A stretch of DNA of 64,000 bases, from positions 749,163-813,162 of the forward strand of contig PJRA01000313.1 in assembly GCA_016987375.1 (NCBI GenBank). The letters run 5' to 3'. Positions 1 to 12,754 of the stretch are shown piece after piece. This stretch comes from Brachionus koreanus. Lineage: Eukaryota > Rotifera > Eurotatoria > Ploima > Brachionidae. The number at the start of each line of letters is the position of its first letter. The first letter of the stretch is position 1. Below the pieces are notes generated by a model. That model saw only the letters and a list, made by a program, of their open reading frames with translations. It was not told where the DNA came from and ran no database searches. The translations under genes and the position numbers were made by a program.

Positions 1-110
1 CACCATTTTGTATTTACAGAACTTGCTTTTAACTTTTAAAAGTATAGTTATAAGACTTTTTAACTTTTTGTTCTGTTCTATTGTATTAAATTTCACAAAA
101 CCCTCGATCA
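1..110. repeat. Short hairpin repeat, copy 1
   Basis: A short imperfect inverted repeat: a left arm with TGTATTTACAGAACTTG and a right arm with GTTCTGTTCTATTGTA. A better preserved copy sits at about 21890-21970 in a WPE-C intron, with arms CACAATAGTGTATTTACAG and CTGTACTATTGTG. It behaves like a small non-autonomous mobile repeat. No coding content. Confidence 0.45.
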
Positions 111-330
111 ATTGTTCCTCATGATTTGACAGATTTCGATATTCAACGACACATTGAAATTTGTAAAAAACTACTTAAAAAATCCTCTAGATGAACAGTA
201 TTTCAGAAAGAGCATTGCTTATGATTAGTAGTGGTACTTGTTTTAGAAATTATGATAACAGAAATCAATAGTTGGACCTATTTCAACCAATTGAGCCAGT
301 TGTGAAAAGTGGACACTATCAAGAGTGCGG

Positions 331-575
331 GGGCTCATAATAAAATAAATTTAGAACTTTATTCTGAACAATTAGAACGAATGCATGCTTCACCCAAAGA
401 AAAATATCTTCCGTTGGTTAAACAAAACCTAGGTTTGTTTCTTGAAGAGAAAGCTAGACCTTAGCTTTTGAGCTGAGTTAGATCTTTCTACTTCTGATTA
501 TAATATTTTTCGCTCAATGGTTCAAAGAGCAATGAAAATACTTGATAAATGGATAAAAGTCCATAGATCATAAAT
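331..575 (+). mobile_element. Decayed mariner transposase fragment
   Basis: A broken reading frame on the plus strand gives peptides typical of the C-terminal half of mariner transposases: LELYSEQLERMH and a KEK-to-EEKARP stretch (family pattern: QQLDRL, DNARPH), then in another frame DLSTSDYNIFRSM (family pattern: SPDLAPSDYHLFRSL). Stops and frameshifts between them show a dead copy. No terminal repeats were delimited. It probably lies in an intron of WPE-A, upstream of its first visible exon. Confidence 0.7.
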
Positions 576-717
576 GCTCATATTTGAAGATTAGCTAACT
601 ATTGATTTTTTTTTAAATTGATAAATTAAAGAATGTTAGTTATAAAAAGCGCAGGATTTTTTAACTCACTCTTACATATTAAATAAATCAAAATTTTGTT
701 TTTAAATAAAAAATAAG

Positions 718-3700
718 ATGCAAACTATCAAGGCTGTTTCTATGACAGAATTCCTTATGACAGATCTGATCTGATTGTTTATAATGATTTGAATTTAAAT
801 AATCAAAGATGCAATCAACTATGCCGTGATTCAAGTTTTAATTTTTCATCAACTTATGAAGGGTAAATAAATCAAATTTAAAATGAATTTATCATTTTCT
901 TATTAAATTGAAAATAAATCACTTTCATTCTAAAAAAAAATTTATGCATTCTAAAATAATTTAAAAACAAACTTCATTTTCGTTGAAGTTGTCATTAAAT
1001 TTTTTCACTTAAGTAAAATTTAAACAGCACAATTTCTAAATAATTAGCTTAATAAGCAATATAAACTTGGTGATATTAAATTGAATTAATTTAGGAAATT
1101 TTGTACATGCATGAATAGATTTGGAAGTTACAATGAAGCAAATGACCCAAGAGAGTGCAACATAACATGTTCTGGAAACGAGACAGACATATGTGGTGGT
1201 CTTTCTTACCAACCTGTTTCTGTTTATTCTATAGAAAATGGTATTTTAAAAAAATTTCCTCCAACATTTTTAATTAACATGAATTTTTAAAGATATTATA
1301 AGAACTTCTGGGAAATTTTCTTATTTTACCGAATGCACCACCGTTGATACTGAAAATTTGGAATCAATTAGTCATTATAGAAATCAAAATAATTGCATTA
1401 ATAAGTGTTCAAGTTTCAAACATTATTTAATTGATTCTAAGTAAATTTTTCCCGTATTTTTTATCCTAAAATATTTTTAATTTTAAAGTTATTGTTATTG
1501 TGTAAACAATTATACTACATTAGGTCTTGATAGAACAAACGCATTGTGTGATATAAATACTCTAAGAACTAATTCATATGGTGGGTCATTGTATTACACT
1601 AAATCAGTATTTCGCGGTAATTAAATAAATTTAGAAAAATTGAAAATTATTTTATTTTAATTAAATTTGATTTTTAGTAAATCAATCTCAGCATAAGAAA
1701 GCAAATTTTTATGCTACATTTATTGGATGCTTTTCTATAAATTCGGAGACTATTAAAGTTCATGTCACATTTACAGATATTACTATCACAAAATGTCTTT
1801 TTTATTGCTCTTATTTTTATCAAAAATATTCTTTCACTTATTCATCTAAGTGCTTTTGTTTGGAAAACTTGGCTCTAAGCACAAATCGAACTTGTTCACC
1901 AAGTCCAAAATTTTCACTTTTAGATGAACACTACTTGAGCAATAACGGGATTAAATACGTTTATCAAGCCCAAGGTACTTTGATTTTAATTACTTTTACA
2001 TTTCTTTGTAGGCTTTGATTTTTTTTAATTTAAAATCAAAACTTTGGCTAAAAGACTAGGCTTTGTTAATTGCAAGGCGATGTGATTGCGCATTTAGTAA
2101 GATATTTGAGTAAAAAGAGCTAATTTAGAAACAAGCAAATATTGATTTAATTTTCTAAAATTTTTTGAAAACCCGCATGTTTTTTTAATTTAATTTTTTC
2201 AAATAATATACCCTTTTATATTTAATCATTTATTAGATTTAGGCTTTTACGGATGTAAATTATTTGTTGACTAGTATTTGTCTTCAGGAAAACATACTGA
2301 ATTGTTTTTTACAGTTGAAATAAATTGAATCAATAGATAAAAAATTTCAAATTCCGAAACAAAAAAATTTTTAATTAATAAGAATTAAAATCAACAAATT
2401 CTCAATTAGAATTAATTATTAAATTTTAATTATGACATAAAATTGACTTGTGTTCGATTTTTAAGTTAAAATTGAACACAAATATTTTTGACAAGGAACA
2501 GAAAAAAATAAAATTTCAAATTTTTTTGAATTTGGAAATTAAATTTTATACTTGAATAAAAAGAGCTAAAAAAATCTCCTTCAAACAAAATGAAAATTGA
2601 AAAAATTGGATGCACTTCAGAGAGCTTACACCATGTACTGATTGATCATCCACTTCAAATATCTGAATGTGTTTCACTCTGTCAAATTTTGAGCTATAAT
2701 TTTACATTTAAGAAAAAATCGTAACATATATGATTAAAATGAGAATGTATATTCAATTCATAGATAATTAAAATAATAGAAAATCGAAAAATTTGATAAC
2801 AGTCATACAATACTAAAGTTTTTATATTCAATTTAAATGAAAGTTAGCAAAAAAATTTAAAAAAAAATAAAAAAATTATTTTTGCTCAAACAAATTGAAA
2901 GAAAAAAAAAATTGATAAAATTTTTTTTTCATCCATAACCAACTGATTCCAACAACAATATTTTCTCAAAGAAATAGAATTTAAAATGACTAGTGAAAAC
3001 TAAAAATTGTTTGTTTAATCTAAATTTATAACTATGAATTGAATATTATTCCATAAAGACACCTTTGTTTAAATTATTAATATTTTTGTATAAAAAGAAT
3101 GTGCTTCTGTGGAAACACTTTTGAAAATGAGACATGTAATGGAGTTAATTTTGAAATATACGGAATTTCGGGTAATCAATAAAAATTTTAAAAAAATTTA
3201 AAAAAAAAAGTTTTATTTAAGTGACTGCAACAAAAATTGAATTGTTTACAACCCAAGAAACAGATTTGATCATCGAAAGTTCAAGATCAGCATATACTCA
3301 ATCAAATATACACGAAATCAGTGCTTCAGTTCAGGAAGTTCCTCTTGAGCCTTTCTTATTAATGAATGATAAAGAGCTGTCTAATTTGATTTCTGATGTA
3401 GACTATGATATTACAGGATGTCTTATCAATTGTACAAATAATGGAAAATGCAAAATAAATAAAATTAGCTTAAAAATGGAATGTGCATGTTCAGACTTTT
3501 ACTATGGTACTGATTGTAAAGAAAATCGAAGAAGATGTACAAACAGAAAGCAATGCTTAAATTCAGGTATATGCATTGATCTAATCGAGTTTAATAAAGA
3601 AAAAAATGAACTCGAATTTGCATACAAATGCAATTGTAGTGAGTTTTATTACGGAGACCGATGTCAATTTGAAGTAGATTTGTGCAAAAACAAAACATGC

Positions 3701-3991
3701 TCATCAAATGGTTTTTGTAAAGTAAATGAAACCAAAGAACCTGTTTGCAATTGTTTCAAGTTTTACAGTGGGGAAAATTGCGAAATAAAAAGCAATGAGT
3801 TAGTCGTGATAAAAAGAATTATTAGTGTGAGCTCTATTATTGCCATAGTAGTGATTTCAATAATGTTTTTGATACTTTTGTTAAATGACATAAGCAGTAT
3901 TTTCATTAAAAAAGATATGAAAAAATATAAAACGGAATGTGTGAAAAATAAAGAAATTGTCAAACAAGAAAAAGTCAAATACATTAACTAA
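718..3991 (+). CDS. WPE-A: WSC/EGF single-pass membrane protein, 5'-partial
   Basis: 3' part of the first gene in the array. Exons: 718-862, 1095-1240, 1293-1440, 1489-1616, 1678-1974, 2564-2720, 3098-3171, 3222-3991; phases agree across all junctions. The visible protein holds the last four WSC-like modules (compare GCFYDR, CTCMNRFGSYNEA, CSGNETDICGG), three EGF domains with six-Cys spacing, a membrane helix near IISVSSIIAIVVISIMFLIL and a lysine-rich tail. The first visible exon matches the start of module 7 in the paralogs, so modules 1-6, the PKD-like domains and the signal peptide should lie left of the window. A pseudogene is possible, but no frame damage was seen. WSC domains are known carbohydrate-binding modules; the ligand is unknown. 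Confidence 0.8.
1975..2563. other. AT-rich intron of WPE-A
   Basis: A longer-than-usual intron between module 9 and module 10 of WPE-A. Very AT-rich with no protein-like frame and no transposon end that I could recognise. Confidence 0.5.
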
Positions 3992-4241
3992 TCTTTATAT
4001 TTTCTTTTCAGCTATTAAAAAAAAATTATTCTTGGCTAAACAAATAAATTTTATTTATCTTATATTTTTCATTTTTTAGCCTATTTTGTCTTAATTTCGC
4101 TCATAAGTTGATTGGAGCGACTTATTGATTTAAATTTAAACTAAAAATATAACGAGTAAATAAAAAAAAAACCTACGTAAAATTAAATTTGCTATAAATT
4201 TAGGATTCAAATTTCAATTTTTTGTTAAAAATCTATTTGAA

Positions 4242-7200
4242 ATGAAACTTAAAATTTCTATTCTGCTAGTATTGGCGATCAGCAACTTAGGTACGATTGA
4301 AAAAATTTTGATGGCAAAAATGAAAAGTTTTTTTTCTTAGACTTTACTGAGCCAACTCAAACGAATAATCAATACTTGGAGTAAGATTTTTAATCTAGCC
4401 ATATGTGTAAAGAAATTTGGTTAAATCGTAATTTAAGACAAACGAGTTCAGAATAAAAATATCGCACATTCGGAACCGGGTTTTTATTTATAAAAAAAAT
4501 TTACAAAAAATATTAGAATGAAAAGATCTTTGAAGCATTTTATTTAGATATTATTTTAAGTTTAATTTAGATTAGTTTATTGAATAAATATAAATGGTAC
4601 AGTTAGTGACACAGACCGTTTATTTACAGTACTATGTCTGTGAATTACTTTATATATACAGTGGTGATTTGATATAAGGATCCATGGTAAATTACACAAA
4701 TTTACGTAAATTACCATTGATCCTTATATCAAATCACCACTGTATATGTTTTTTTTTTTAAAAAAAAATAAAAAGTTTTTAAATCAAGTTCATTTTGATT
4801 TTATTTAGTGTTTTATTACAATAAAAAACAAACTATTTTATTGAAGTTTATGATCAAAATTTTATGATCATGCTCAAATATAATTTTTTTACAAATATCT
4901 TAGAAGTTTTTTAATTGAAAAATTAAATGCAGAAAAATGTTTTCATGTTTAGCATAACATGTTAAACGATCTCCATCTTTAGTTCATAATTCTGCATTCA
5001 GAAAACTTTTGCAGAAACTTGCAGACATAAAAAATCAAGTTAAGCATTGAATGTTTACTTTGAAAACATGGTTCTGCAATAAATTTTTTACTGAAAAATA
5101 TTTTAAAATCTATTTTCAATGATAACTCTTTACTCATTTTAATTTTATCGTAAACTTCAATTTGCCTATTTAACCATAATAAATTTAGTAAAAAAAACTT
5201 AAATTATTTTGAATTTTTAATAAAAACGTATTTTTTTTGACAAAGAATTGAATTGGTCTAAGATTCAGAAAAAAAACTAAAACTATTCCTAATAGAAAAA
5301 GATTTTTTTGATTTAGTGATAATTTTTAATTTTGTGAATTTTTTATATAATTAGTTTACATTTATTTAAAATCTATGGTAACAATTTAACAAATTGAGGT
5401 ATTTTATTTTAGTTATTCAAAATTTGCAGTTTATCAAATGTGACCATCCAAGAAATTATTTTGAGTTGAATTTCCTCTCAATTTTACATTTTGAAAAAAA
5501 TCACTTATTTATATTTATATTTAATTTTTGATTTAAAGTTTAATGAATTAATTTTTCAAAAGGGAACTATTTAGTTTTTCTGAAAATGCCGTGCATGTTG
5601 GATATTATTTTGATCCAAATAAAAATGACTTAAGAGGATATTGGCATGACTTTGATGATAATTATTGTGATCCCAATTTATGTTTTGATAAATGTGAAAA
5701 AAAAGGATTTGAATTTGCTGCCATAAGAAAGAAGTATATTAATAAAAAATTGAAAATTAAAATTGAACTTTATTTTAAAAAAATTCAATCAAGAAACAAC
5801 TATTTTTCTTGTTTTTGTGATAATCGCTTTGGAGTTGTTAACATTTCAATAGAAAATTTTCATGATTTTTGTGGCTCATATCCGATAAAATGTGGCAAAG
5901 ATTCTTATAACCGGGTTGTAAATGTAAAAGGTAATTTATTTAATGTAAATATCATAATAGTTTTAATTTGTTTATTTTTAGAACGAAATAAGAGCAAATT
6001 AGTTGTTGGCTATCGATTAGGATGCTTTAAAATTAACAATTTTACAAAAAATTCAGGACAAGACTCAGAGAAATTATGTTTGAAATATTGCTTAAAACAT
6101 TCAAAAAATTATGCTGCTCTAAATTTACAGTTAAAAATTTTTTATTCATTTTTTATATTCTTTTCAAAAAAAATTTTTTAATCAGAGATAAATGCATTTG
6201 CAAAGACCATTATTATGGCTTAGAAAAAATTGATGAACTGAATTGTGAAAATTGTACAAATGAAAGTTGTAAAAAATCTTATGTAAAATTATTAAAAGCT
6301 AATTGTCGGTTATATTAAATAATTCCAATATTTAAAATTTGAATTTTTTTATTTTAACTAACTAAAGATACACAAATGGAGTTAGACTGTCCAAGAGCGG
6401 TTTTAGTTGGGCAAAGATTTAATTGTTCAGTGAATATTCAAGGTCCTTCGAATTACAGCTTAATAATCAGTAAAGGAAATGAAAATCAAAGTTCGGTTGT
6501 TGATGTTGATAAATTTCCATTTATAATCCAAGAAAATTTTTCGTCTCATGGTCATTATGTTTTTAAAGTTATGTTAAAAAATAATAAAATGAATGTTCAA
6601 ACAACGATATATGGTAATTAGTTTAAAGTCAGAATTAAAATTTATTAAAATAATACTTTTTAAAATAAAGTCTATGAATATTCTAACTTGGCAAAGGAAA
6701 AAAGTAAAAAATTATTTGAATGGGTAAATAAAATCTAATTAAGTCTAAATTTTCAAAAGATTTTACAGAAACAAAATTTATTTTAAAAGAAAAAGGAATT
6801 TATCACGGTTGTTTTCATGATTTTGAATTTTTCAATTTAAAAAAAAAGGAAATTAAATATTTTAATTCTACGAATATGACTCAAGAGCTTTGTGTTGATA
6901 CTTGTAGAAATTCTAAATATCAATATGCCATCTTAAAAAATCAGTTTATATTAAAGTTGATTTTAATAAGTTTTATTTTAATTGCTTTATTTAGACTTGA
7001 ATGCTTTTGTTCGGACATTTATGGGATGGATGGTAAAGCTGATGAAGAAAATTGCAATTGTGTTTGTTCTGGAACAAGTGAATATTACTGCGGATGCAAA
7101 AATTATTACCAAGTTTTTGAGCTAAAAAGTTTGAAAATTTTTTTTCATAAAATTAACGGCAGCTTTTTTTTTAAGCCGTGAAATAAAATAATATTTTAAC

Positions 7201-10200
7201 TTTTAAGACTAGAAAATCCGAGCGGTTTTTAGACCCCTTTTTAAAACTTGAATATTTTTTGATAGAAAAAAAATTTCATAAAATAACTTTTAACACACTA
7301 AGCATCTTATTTTTAATTCTTAAAAAATTTAAATTAATTTTCAGAAAAAAATATTTAATTTGTCTACATAACTAAATTTGAAATATTTATTAATAATCAG
7401 CCGGGCTTTCTAGTGGTAAAAGATTAAAAAAAATTTCTTCATTTAAGTTTAGTGAAAACAGACTTTTTTTAAATAATTACATAAACCTGTGAATTTTAAT
7501 GTTCTAAAAGAAAAAAATTATCGAATTTAAAATTATATTATTTGTTTTTTTTATTGTCTTATTTGGATTTTTTTACATAGCCTTAAAGGCGTTAATTGAA
7601 TTGAATAAATTAATAAAATTCAAAATTTTTTGTACCCAATTTATCTGCTAGTGAATAAAATATTAAAATTGTTTCAAATTATTTAAGATAAACGAAAAGA
7701 CAAAGTTTTTGAAGCGACTTATGAAGGCTGTTTTAATCTCAGCAATTATAATGGAATTTTTTTGCCTTACAATACAAATGGTATGTGCTTAAAACACTGT
7801 TCAAATTTCAAATATTTTTTAACATTTAAAAAGTAATATATTAAGGTTTTTGAATTTTCTTTTAATCAATTTTTTTTTGTATAAATAAATAAAATAAAAA
7901 TATTTATTTGTTATTATAGAAATAATTGCTTCTGCACGAATTCTTTGAAATTTTATAACCAAACAAGTGAGAATAAATGCGATTTGACTTGTCCTGGAAA
8001 TTCTAGTCAAATTTGTGGTAGCTTTTTGGCTGCAAGTGCTTACAAAATTTCAAGTATTTTAATTTTTTTGTGTTTAATTATTTTAAAAAACAAAAATCTA
8101 GAGACAAACTTGGAGATTAAATGTCCAAATTTTATAGAAAAAGGGCAGAATTTAAATTGTTCATTTGAGTTTATTTCAAATTTTACAATTGACATACAAA
8201 TTGAATTCAATGGAGATCATCAAATAATGACTTTAGCTCCAGATTCTCTAAATTTTTTAATCAAGAATGTTTCAATAGCATCATATTTAGAATTTAAAAT
8301 CTCTTCAATCAATTTTTCGCTGGAACTAAATCCAAAAATTTTCGGTAAAATTTAATAAGACTAAACAAGAGAGAAGTAGAAAGAATTTTTAATGCTTATT
8401 AAACTTGATTTATTCAATCATATTAAATAATATGTTAGCTTTTTGATTTTTCAATAATTTGATTTTTCTTAAATTTAGTATTTGAGCAAAATAATATCAC
8501 AAATAATAGCACAAACAAAACCTCAAATGAAGTGATCGAAATTTTTGGTATTTTTTTTATATTTCAAAAATTTTAATTTCTTAATTTTTTAATCAAATTT
8601 AAAGAGAATAGTGAATTCAATGAATGTTTTAAATCTGGCGTTGTAAAAGAATCAAGATTAAACACATATTATTCAGACTGTAGCAAATATTGTTCATTAC
8701 GTAAATATGAAATTTCAATGATCAGAAATGAAAATAGCAAGTAAATACCTTCAAATAAAAGTTTGACAAAAGTGAAAATTTAAATTACATTACAAGGACA
8801 TTGTGTGAATGTGTTAGTAACTTGAAAAATTCAATTGATTTAGAAAGTTGTCTTTGTATGTGTCATAGTTCACCAAACAATTTCTGTTCATGCCATCAAA
8901 AATTCAAAATAAATAAAAGTATTGATGAAACAGCAAAAAAATTTAAATACAAAATTTAAAAAATAAATTTTAAGAAAAAGAAAATAATGATGTAATTTTT
9001 TATGCACATTATTTAGGTTGTTATAAATTTGATGATAAAAGCCGAGATCAAATTAGCTTGGGCTTTTTAAACAATCATTTATGCATTCAATACTGTATTT
9101 ACAAGAAATTCAAATTTGCTTCTTCTTTTTCACAGTAATATTTTATCTCTTTAATTGGTTTTTTTAGTTTAATAATTAACAGAACAACTTGTCAATGTTC
9201 AAATGAAACAATTGCAGAAAATCAAATTGAAGAAGATTTTTGTTCATTAACTTGTAACACTAATCAATCACAATTTTGTGGTGGTCTTGCAGCAAAATCA
9301 GTCTATGAAATTAAAGGTATATTAAAAATTGTTTATTTTTATTTAAATAAAGAACAAAAAAATAGAATTGAGAATAATAATTGAATGTCCGCAAAATGCA
9401 CTTCAGTTTGAAAATATTATTTGTTCAATAAAAATAACTTATAAACATCAAAACAACACTAATTTGAATGTTTCAATTGATTTTGGTGATAAAACAAATA
9501 CAGTTATTTGCATTAACACTGATGTCAACTTAGAAATTAATAAAACTTACAATCGAACTGGTAATTTTATTGTAAAAGCTTACATTAATGACTATCCATT
9601 GAATGTAAAAACAACAATCAAAGGTAATAATCACTAAATCCAAATCAAATTAATTTTCTATTTGTATTTTTGATAGTTTCAGTTAATTTTGATGAATTAA
9701 AGATGAGAGGCAAGATTTAAAAAAAAAAACAATCTTTAATTTTGGTATATTTTTTTTCATCATTAGAAAATGAAAGAGGATACATTGGTTGTTATTTTGA
9801 TAGAAGTCCATTTGAATTTTATGAGATCAGATTTTTCAGTCGGTATAAAATGAAAAATATCTTATGTTCAGATATTTGCAACATTTACGGCTATAACTAT
9901 TTGGCAACTTACTTGGGGTAATTAAACATCACAAAAATTTTTTTTAAAAGATAGAGAAGTTATTTATTAATTAGAGATTCTTACCATATTACATATTTTT
10001 TTTAAATCCATAACTAATAACTAAAACAAACAAACAAACAAACAAAAATTATCTTAAATTTAATATGTATCATTTTTTAGTTTTCTTTATTTTAGGGTTT
10101 GATTTTTTAAATCCTCATAATAAAGTCAAGTATAATTAAATTTTAATTCTTAATTTTTTTTCATTTTTAGAAATGAATGCTCCTGTTCTAATATTTTCGG

Positions 10201-12311
10201 AACATATAATGAAGCATATGATTTAAAATGTGACACTTTGTGTATGGGAAATGAAACTGAATTTTGTGGAGGTCAAAGCTACCAACCTTTCTCTGTTTTC
10301 AATAGTGATCAATGTATTTTTTTTTAATATAAAAACTTAAATGCTAAAATTATCATATTAATCATCAGATTCACTTGGATTTTCGACTAAAATTGAATGC
10401 ACAACTGTCGACTTGTCAAAATTTAATCATTCATTTGTTGATATAAATGATATTAAAATCAAACCATTTGATTATTGCAAAAATCAAAATAACTCAGTTA
10501 CAATTATCTCAGAAAAGTAAGAAAATATTTATCAGAATAATGAAGATATGATGTCTTAATTTTTAAGAGGATTCTATTGTTCTGGTCATGAATATAATGT
10601 TCATGGTCTTGATTACAGTCTAGCTTTATGTGATAAAAAAAATAGCATTCAAAATAACCCAATTGAAGCTGGTGGTTCTAAATACTATTTAAGAAGTGTT
10701 TATAATGTTAAAAGTATTATTTTATTTTTTTAAATTTTTCTTTGATTTTAAAATTAAATTTTATTGCTTTATTTAAAAAGAAAATAATGTTACATTTAAA
10801 CAAAATGAATTTTATTTTGAATTTCTCGGCTGCTTCGAATTAAATACTTCAAATGATTATATTATTTTACTAAATACTTCAATAATAAACTGTTTCAAAT
10901 TTTGTGATTATTTTAATTTCACAATAATAGCAAGTGGAGAAGAATGTTTTTGTCTTAATACTGTCAATCAAACACTCAAAATCGAAGAATCAGAATGTTC
11001 CAACCACAAACCATTTGATAGACATCATTCAGGTCAGAAAAACTTATATGGAGTTTACCAAGCTAAAAGTAAATTTTCATTCAGCAACTTGTTTTAATAT
11101 TAAAAAAATTTTCAATCAAATAACTAAAGTGTTTAAACAAATCCAAATCCACCATCTAAATAAAGATTTTATTCAAGAAGAAACTTCATCGTCAGTTTTT
11201 TTTCATCAGATAATAACCGCTGCTTATTATTCAGATAAAGAATGCTTTGATTTCTGTTTTTTTCTGAACTACTCATATTTTGCATTTAATCAGTCGTAAT
11301 ATTTTAATTTAAATTTTTTTCTTAATCCAAATTTTTTATTTTAGAAATAATTATTGCTATTGTGGAATTAATAAAAAAGATTCAAGTCAAAATTCATATT
11401 TCAATATTAAAGTTTTTAAGCGTAAGACAAAAAGTAAAATTTTAAGATCAAATTATAAAATTCTAAAAACGGTTAAAGTATTTTTAATTTTTATTTTAAA
11501 CATTTATTAAAAATGACTATTATTGAGGCTTGAAAATTCTAAAATTTGAATTATTTAAATTTGATCATAAATTTTATTTTATTAGATAATAATTTCCAAC
11601 TAATTTATTTATTTAGATGCTGAAAATATTTTGACTTCAATTGTTCCTTTGGAAACATCTGATTTAAAAACCACTTCAGACAATTTCACCGAAAATGTAC
11701 GACTTGACATTCGATTTAAAACGATGCTGATGGACAATGACCCAGAAATTTTAAGTGAAATTCTAAATGAAATTACATATGATATTTCTGGCTGTTTAGT
11801 TAACTGTTCAAATAAGGGTTCATGTATTTTAGAAAAATATCAATATAAATGTAATTGTAAAGATGGATATTATGGTACATCATGTGACAAACCGTTGAGT
11901 CTATGCGAGCATAAAATTCAATGTCTAAATAACGGAACTTGTATTTATGAAAAGAATAATTTAAATGGTTTTAGATGCGAATGTGATGAAAATTTTTATG
12001 GACTTCACTGTGAAAATCAAAAAGACTTGTGTCAAAATATTAGCTGTTCGGGTAGAGGTTATTGTCAAATATATGAAAACAAAAATCCCAAGTGCAAATG
12101 TTTTAAATATTATAAAGGGATTAATTGTGAGGAAGTTGAGCAAACTTTACAAAATATTCAAAAAGTTATTAAAACAAGTTTAGTTGTCACAACGATTGTA
12201 GTTTTCTCTTGTGTTATCATAATTTTTTCAATTGATCTATTCAATATTTTCATCCAAAAAGCTAAGCCGAAAAAAAAAGCTTATAAATTAAAATTTAAAT
12301 ATTTTTCATGA
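4242..12311 (+). CDS. WPE-B: signal peptide-(WSC-WSC-PKD)x3-WSCx4-EGFx3-TM protein
   Basis: Complete model of 26 exons, 1479 residues: 4242-4290, 4341-4380, 5563-5733, 5794-5930, 5982-6129, 6186-6304, 6368-6613, 6769-6943, 6995-7128, 7688-7832, 7920-8053, 8102-8344, 8479-8547, 8605-8740, 8797-8918, 8981-9134, 9183-9316, 9366-9623, 9767-9917, 10171-10313, 10369-10516, 10568-10713, 10781-11068, 11130-11295, 11345-11433, 11617-12311. It starts with a hydrophobic signal (MKLKISILLVLAISNL). Each WSC module is usually two exons, split before the CFC/CSC motif. PKD-like domains are single exons (6368, 8102, 9366) with two N-terminal Cys and an 'NVQTTIYG'-type end. Three EGF domains, a membrane helix and a KPKKK tail share the last exon. 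Predicted type I surface protein. The donor at 6305 (GTCGGT) is weak. Ligand unknown. Confidence 0.85.
4659..4742. mobile_element. 84-bp MITE with near-perfect terminal inverted repeats
   Basis: CAGTGGTGATTTGATATAAG starts one arm and its reverse complement ends the other; about 36 of the arm bases pair. TA dinucleotides flank both ends, as expected for Tc1/mariner/pogo target duplication. No coding capacity. It lies in the long second intron of WPE-B. Confidence 0.8.
4850..5080 (+). repeat. Dispersed repeat shared with a PDE1 intron
   Basis: The stretch around ACTTTTGCAGAAACTTGCAG, followed by a CATTGAATGTTTA motif, recurs in reverse orientation at about 46090-46330 inside the first intron of PDE1. 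No coding frame was seen. The family is unknown. Confidence 0.6.
7209..7412 (+). mobile_element. MITE-like repeat in WPE-B intron 9
   Basis: About 200 bp bounded by CTAGAAAATCCG and CGGGCTTTCTAG, which are imperfect inverted repeats. The interior shares long matches with the reverse complement of 15735-15924, which lies in the corresponding intron (after WSC module 3) of WPE-C. Confidence 0.6.
10023..10047. repeat. (CAAA)n microsatellite
   Basis: About five tandem AAAC/CAAA units in the intron between the two halves of WSC module 7 of WPE-B. Confidence 0.7.
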
Positions 12312-12754
12312 ATTGATTTTTAAAAATTTTAATTTGATTACCAAAAACATAAAATAAAATTTTATAACTACAAATCGTTATCTTATTTTTAAAGTAAAAA
12401 CCACTGAAAAGGCATATTTTTAAATACGTATTTTTTTCACTTAGATCTACAAATTTTTTTATTTTTAAATAAATTTTTTTTAAAAACGTAAGCATAGTTA
12501 TGGTTACTTTATAAATATATTTTTAATTAAACTAAAAAGGAAAATGACAAAAAGGAAATATGATTTTTAAATGATTGAATAAATAATTAAAATTGTTTTA
12601 AGCATTTGAAAAATTTTAAAAGCTTATTGAAAAAAAGTATTTAAGGAAGCCAATTAATAAAAATCATTTAAGCTTTAGTAGTAAAGCAAAGAATTTAAAC
12701 TTGTTGCAAAAAATTTTTAAATTAAAATTGAAAAATAATCAAAATTGTTCAATA
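12312..12754. promoter_or_regulatory. Intergenic spacer WPE-B to WPE-C
   Basis: 443 bp of very AT-rich sequence between the WPE-B stop and the WPE-C start codon. It must hold the WPE-B 3' end (AATAAA-like strings are present) and the WPE-C promoter. No defined element can be named. Confidence 0.4.

Noticed and set aside
718..1974. WPE-A as a proven 5'-truncated pseudogene
   Set aside because: The visible exons are intact and in phase. The missing front half can simply lie left of the window, so truncation is not shown.
3221..3991. Independent 256-residue EGF gene starting at 3221
   Set aside because: The 'start' is a GTG formed by the intron acceptor AG plus the exon. The exon continues in phase from 3171, and the paralogs show it is the last exon of a large gene. 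The same applies to 11631, 23236 and 33582.
5591..8355. Several separate 80-200-residue genes in WPE-B
   Set aside because: They are single exons or read-through of short introns. Splicing at GT-AG sites joins them into one protein with consistent phases and module order.
11961..12143. Minus-strand frame opposite the WPE-B EGF exon
   Set aside because: Shadow of a real coding exon, with no family resemblance. The same holds for 3763-3984, 31204-31449, 55379-55579 and 36554-36739.
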